Source: Loxodes magnus | Taxonomy: Eukaryota; Ciliophora; Karyorelictea; Loxodida; Loxodidae | Length of the DNA stretch: 64,000 nt | Assembly: GCA_946699065.1 (NCBI GenBank) | Contig: CAMPDV010000060.1 | Span: 434,001 to 498,000 of the forward strand | Direction of reading: 5' to 3' | In this document: positions 62,044 to 64,000 of the stretch, in pieces | Layout: each line of letters starts with the position of its first letter | Numbering within the stretch: position 1 is the stretch's first letter | Program-made: the position numbers and the translations under genes | Notes under the pieces: generated by a model | Told to the model about the DNA's origin: nothing | What the model saw: only the letters and a program-made list of their open reading frames with translations | The model's database searches: none

Positions 62044-64000
62044 TTTTAGTTATTTAGACAAGATAGTTTTAAACGTATATAAATATGCGTTAAGATAATA
62101 TTCAGTCTAAGATAAAACGTCTAAAATGTATGAAAACAGATTTTATTTAATTAATAAATTTGGATTTAAATTGGTTTAAATATCACAAAATTAAATTGGT
62201 ATTTTAATCTCTTTTAAATAGGTTAAATAAGCTTTATCTATCCAAATTTATTATTTACTTATAAGTAAATTTGGTTCCTTACTCTAAAATTAACTTTTTA
62301 TTAAAGTATAAATAATTTAATTTATGGCAGATTGATTCTTCTTGCTTTACGATTTTAATTTTAGATATAATTTTTAGAGTATTTATTTTATTTTAAAAGT
62401 AATAATTAAGTAGAACTTATACATTATTTAATTAATAATTGAATTAGATTTTTTAAAAGATTTATAGTACAATCAACACATATAGCTATCAAATAGTTTA
62501 TTAATTTATATTTCTACTAATACTTTACTGCTTCTATCTTATTATTAATAAAATTATTTTAATTATAATTAGCTTATATCATTTTACTTTTATTATCTTA
62601 TTCTTTATTTCCTTTATAAGCTATACCAATTTAAGAAAAATTTAAATAAATAAGAATGAGAAAAATAAATAAAAGCAAGCTTAAGAAAAATTAGAAAATA
62701 AGATTGAATTAATAAGTTATTATTGCTTTTTTATGAAATAAGCAATTTAATTATATAGTAGGATTATCTTAATCTTAGATATATCATCTTTATTTATTCC
62801 TATATCTATTATACTCAGTATATACCTTAGCTTTATTTATTAGTTTTACAAGCTATTTTCATACTTTACAATATCATTGCCTTTTTAGATAAATTCACTT
62901 AAGGCTGCAATATCTAAATTTAAAACAAATGATAATTGAGATTAATTAACTATTTTTTGCTTTAAAGTGATTTATTTAGCTTTTAGGGTTGTTTCTGAAA
63001 TATAATTAATCATATAGTTAATCCTCTTTTAATCTATTTATATGATCTACTAATTATATTTATATGTAGAGCATATAAATAGATCTATCTATAATTTGGT
63101 ATAACTTACTATTTTAATTAGTTTATATACTGCTTACTAATTTAGGATTTTAATTATTTATTGTTAACTTTTAAATTTAGGAATAATTATTAGTCTTTTT
63201 AATTAACACTATACAACTTTTAAAAGCTAGAAATTTAAAATTTAAGTTTGTATTACACTTTTATCTTTATATCTATAAATTAATTAGTTGAAGCTTAAAC
63301 AATTAAAGCTAAACTATTTATTAATTAAAATAATTAATTAATAATAACTCCAGAAGGCTTAATTTCATTAAATAATTAATTTAAACTTATATCTTTATTA
63401 GAGTTAAAAACAAATATACAGTTAATTTTATATAAGTGCTAGGCTTCTATGGCTATTAAATTAGATAAATTATAATATTTTAAGTTAAATTAATTAATTA
63501 ATTATATTAGATGTATCTCTAGTTAAATAATAAATTTAACTAATACTTTATTTCCTTACATGCCACTAAATAATTAATTTAAATTGCTGCAATATTTCAG
63601 AAGGAAGAATTGTAATGATTTTCATAATTAATTTATTATTTTTTAAGTTAAATGAAAAAATCTATTAATATTAATTAGTAATTGTATCTAAAACTAAAGC
63701 ATAATATTTTAGATAGTTATTATAAGGCTTTTCAAATGTTTAAAGATTATTAAACCCTATACTATATGGAGAAAAGTTGGCTAACACTATACGCTAAGGT
63801 ATTAAGATGCATGTAATTAATTTTATCATTACACCTATTATATCTTTGATATCTACTTTTATATAATTAGTATTTTCAGATTTATTTATTTATTCTTTTA
63901 TCAATTATTATAATTTTATATCATCAAATAAATAATCCAATTTTGAGAGTAAGCTTTAAAGCATTTATATTTCCTTATTAAGATGGTTATTCATTGTATT
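62044..64000. other. AT-rich intergenic region to window end
   Basis: About 2 kb, one of the most AT-rich parts of the window, upstream of the ABCG gene. Short direct repeats of the type aaataattaatttaaa (near 63371 and 63566) are seen. No gene, motif or telomeric repeat. Confidence 0.4.

Noticed and set aside
1..64000. Telomeric repeats, tRNA genes or transposons
   Set aside because: No C4A2/C4A4-type repeat arrays, no tRNA-like T-arm with matching acceptor stems, and no transposase or reverse-transcriptase motif were found by eye.

Overview
The window looks like macronuclear-type DNA of a ciliate in which all three standard stop codons are read as sense codons. UAA and UAG encode Gln throughout every recognisable gene. 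UGA encodes Trp at conserved Trp positions (kelch repeats, the InsP3-receptor C-terminus, the ABCG and AGC-kinase cores). Most genes nevertheless end at a UGA. This matches NCBI code 27 (karyorelicts such as Loxodes), or possibly the Condylostoma-type code in which every stop is dual, because a few genes seem to end at UAA. Intergenic DNA is long and extremely AT-rich. Genes carry 16-23 nt GTA...AG introns, which must be removed to keep conserved domains in frame. Because no codon always stops, six-frame ORF calling breaks down here; genes were called from conserved domains, codon bias and frame closure.

Layout. 1-2 kb: 3' part of a kelch protein (+). 3.0-6.3 kb: three minus-strand genes, a PrpB-like 2-methylisocitrate lyase, a small two-helix membrane protein and phosphoglycerate mutase. 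8.4-11.2 kb: unresolved coding-like region. 15.3-17.1 kb: unrecognised 615-aa protein (+). 21.3-23.3 kb: unrecognised Gln/coiled-coil-rich protein (-). 24.1-33.3 kb: giant InsP3-receptor-type Ca2+ release channel (+, about 3046 aa, four tiny introns). 34.2-35.7 kb: small ORF (+) converging on an SK-type K+ channel (-). 39.0-41.6 kb: aspartyl aminopeptidase and prefoldin subunit 3 (+). 41.7-50.6 kb: minus-strand block of an RsmB/NSUN-type RNA m5C methyltransferase, a coiled-coil protein, an ankyrin-AGC kinase and a sphingolipid delta-4 desaturase. 51.8-56.3 kb: CtlX-like guanidino-group hydrolase and sphingomyelinase-like phosphodiesterase (+). 57.8-59.3 kb: two uncertain ORFs. 60.2-62.0 kb: ABCG half-transporter (-).

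There is no operon logic. Themes that recur are Ca2+/K+ signalling (InsP3 receptor, Ca2+-activated K+ channel, AGC kinase) and sphingolipid chemistry (desaturase, sphingomyelinase-like enzyme). Two enzymes have families best known from bacteria (PrpB, CtlX), but both use UAR-Gln codons, so they belong to this genome. No tRNA, rRNA, telomeric repeat, CRISPR or recognisable transposon was seen. Some AT-rich stretches may still hide intron-split genes.
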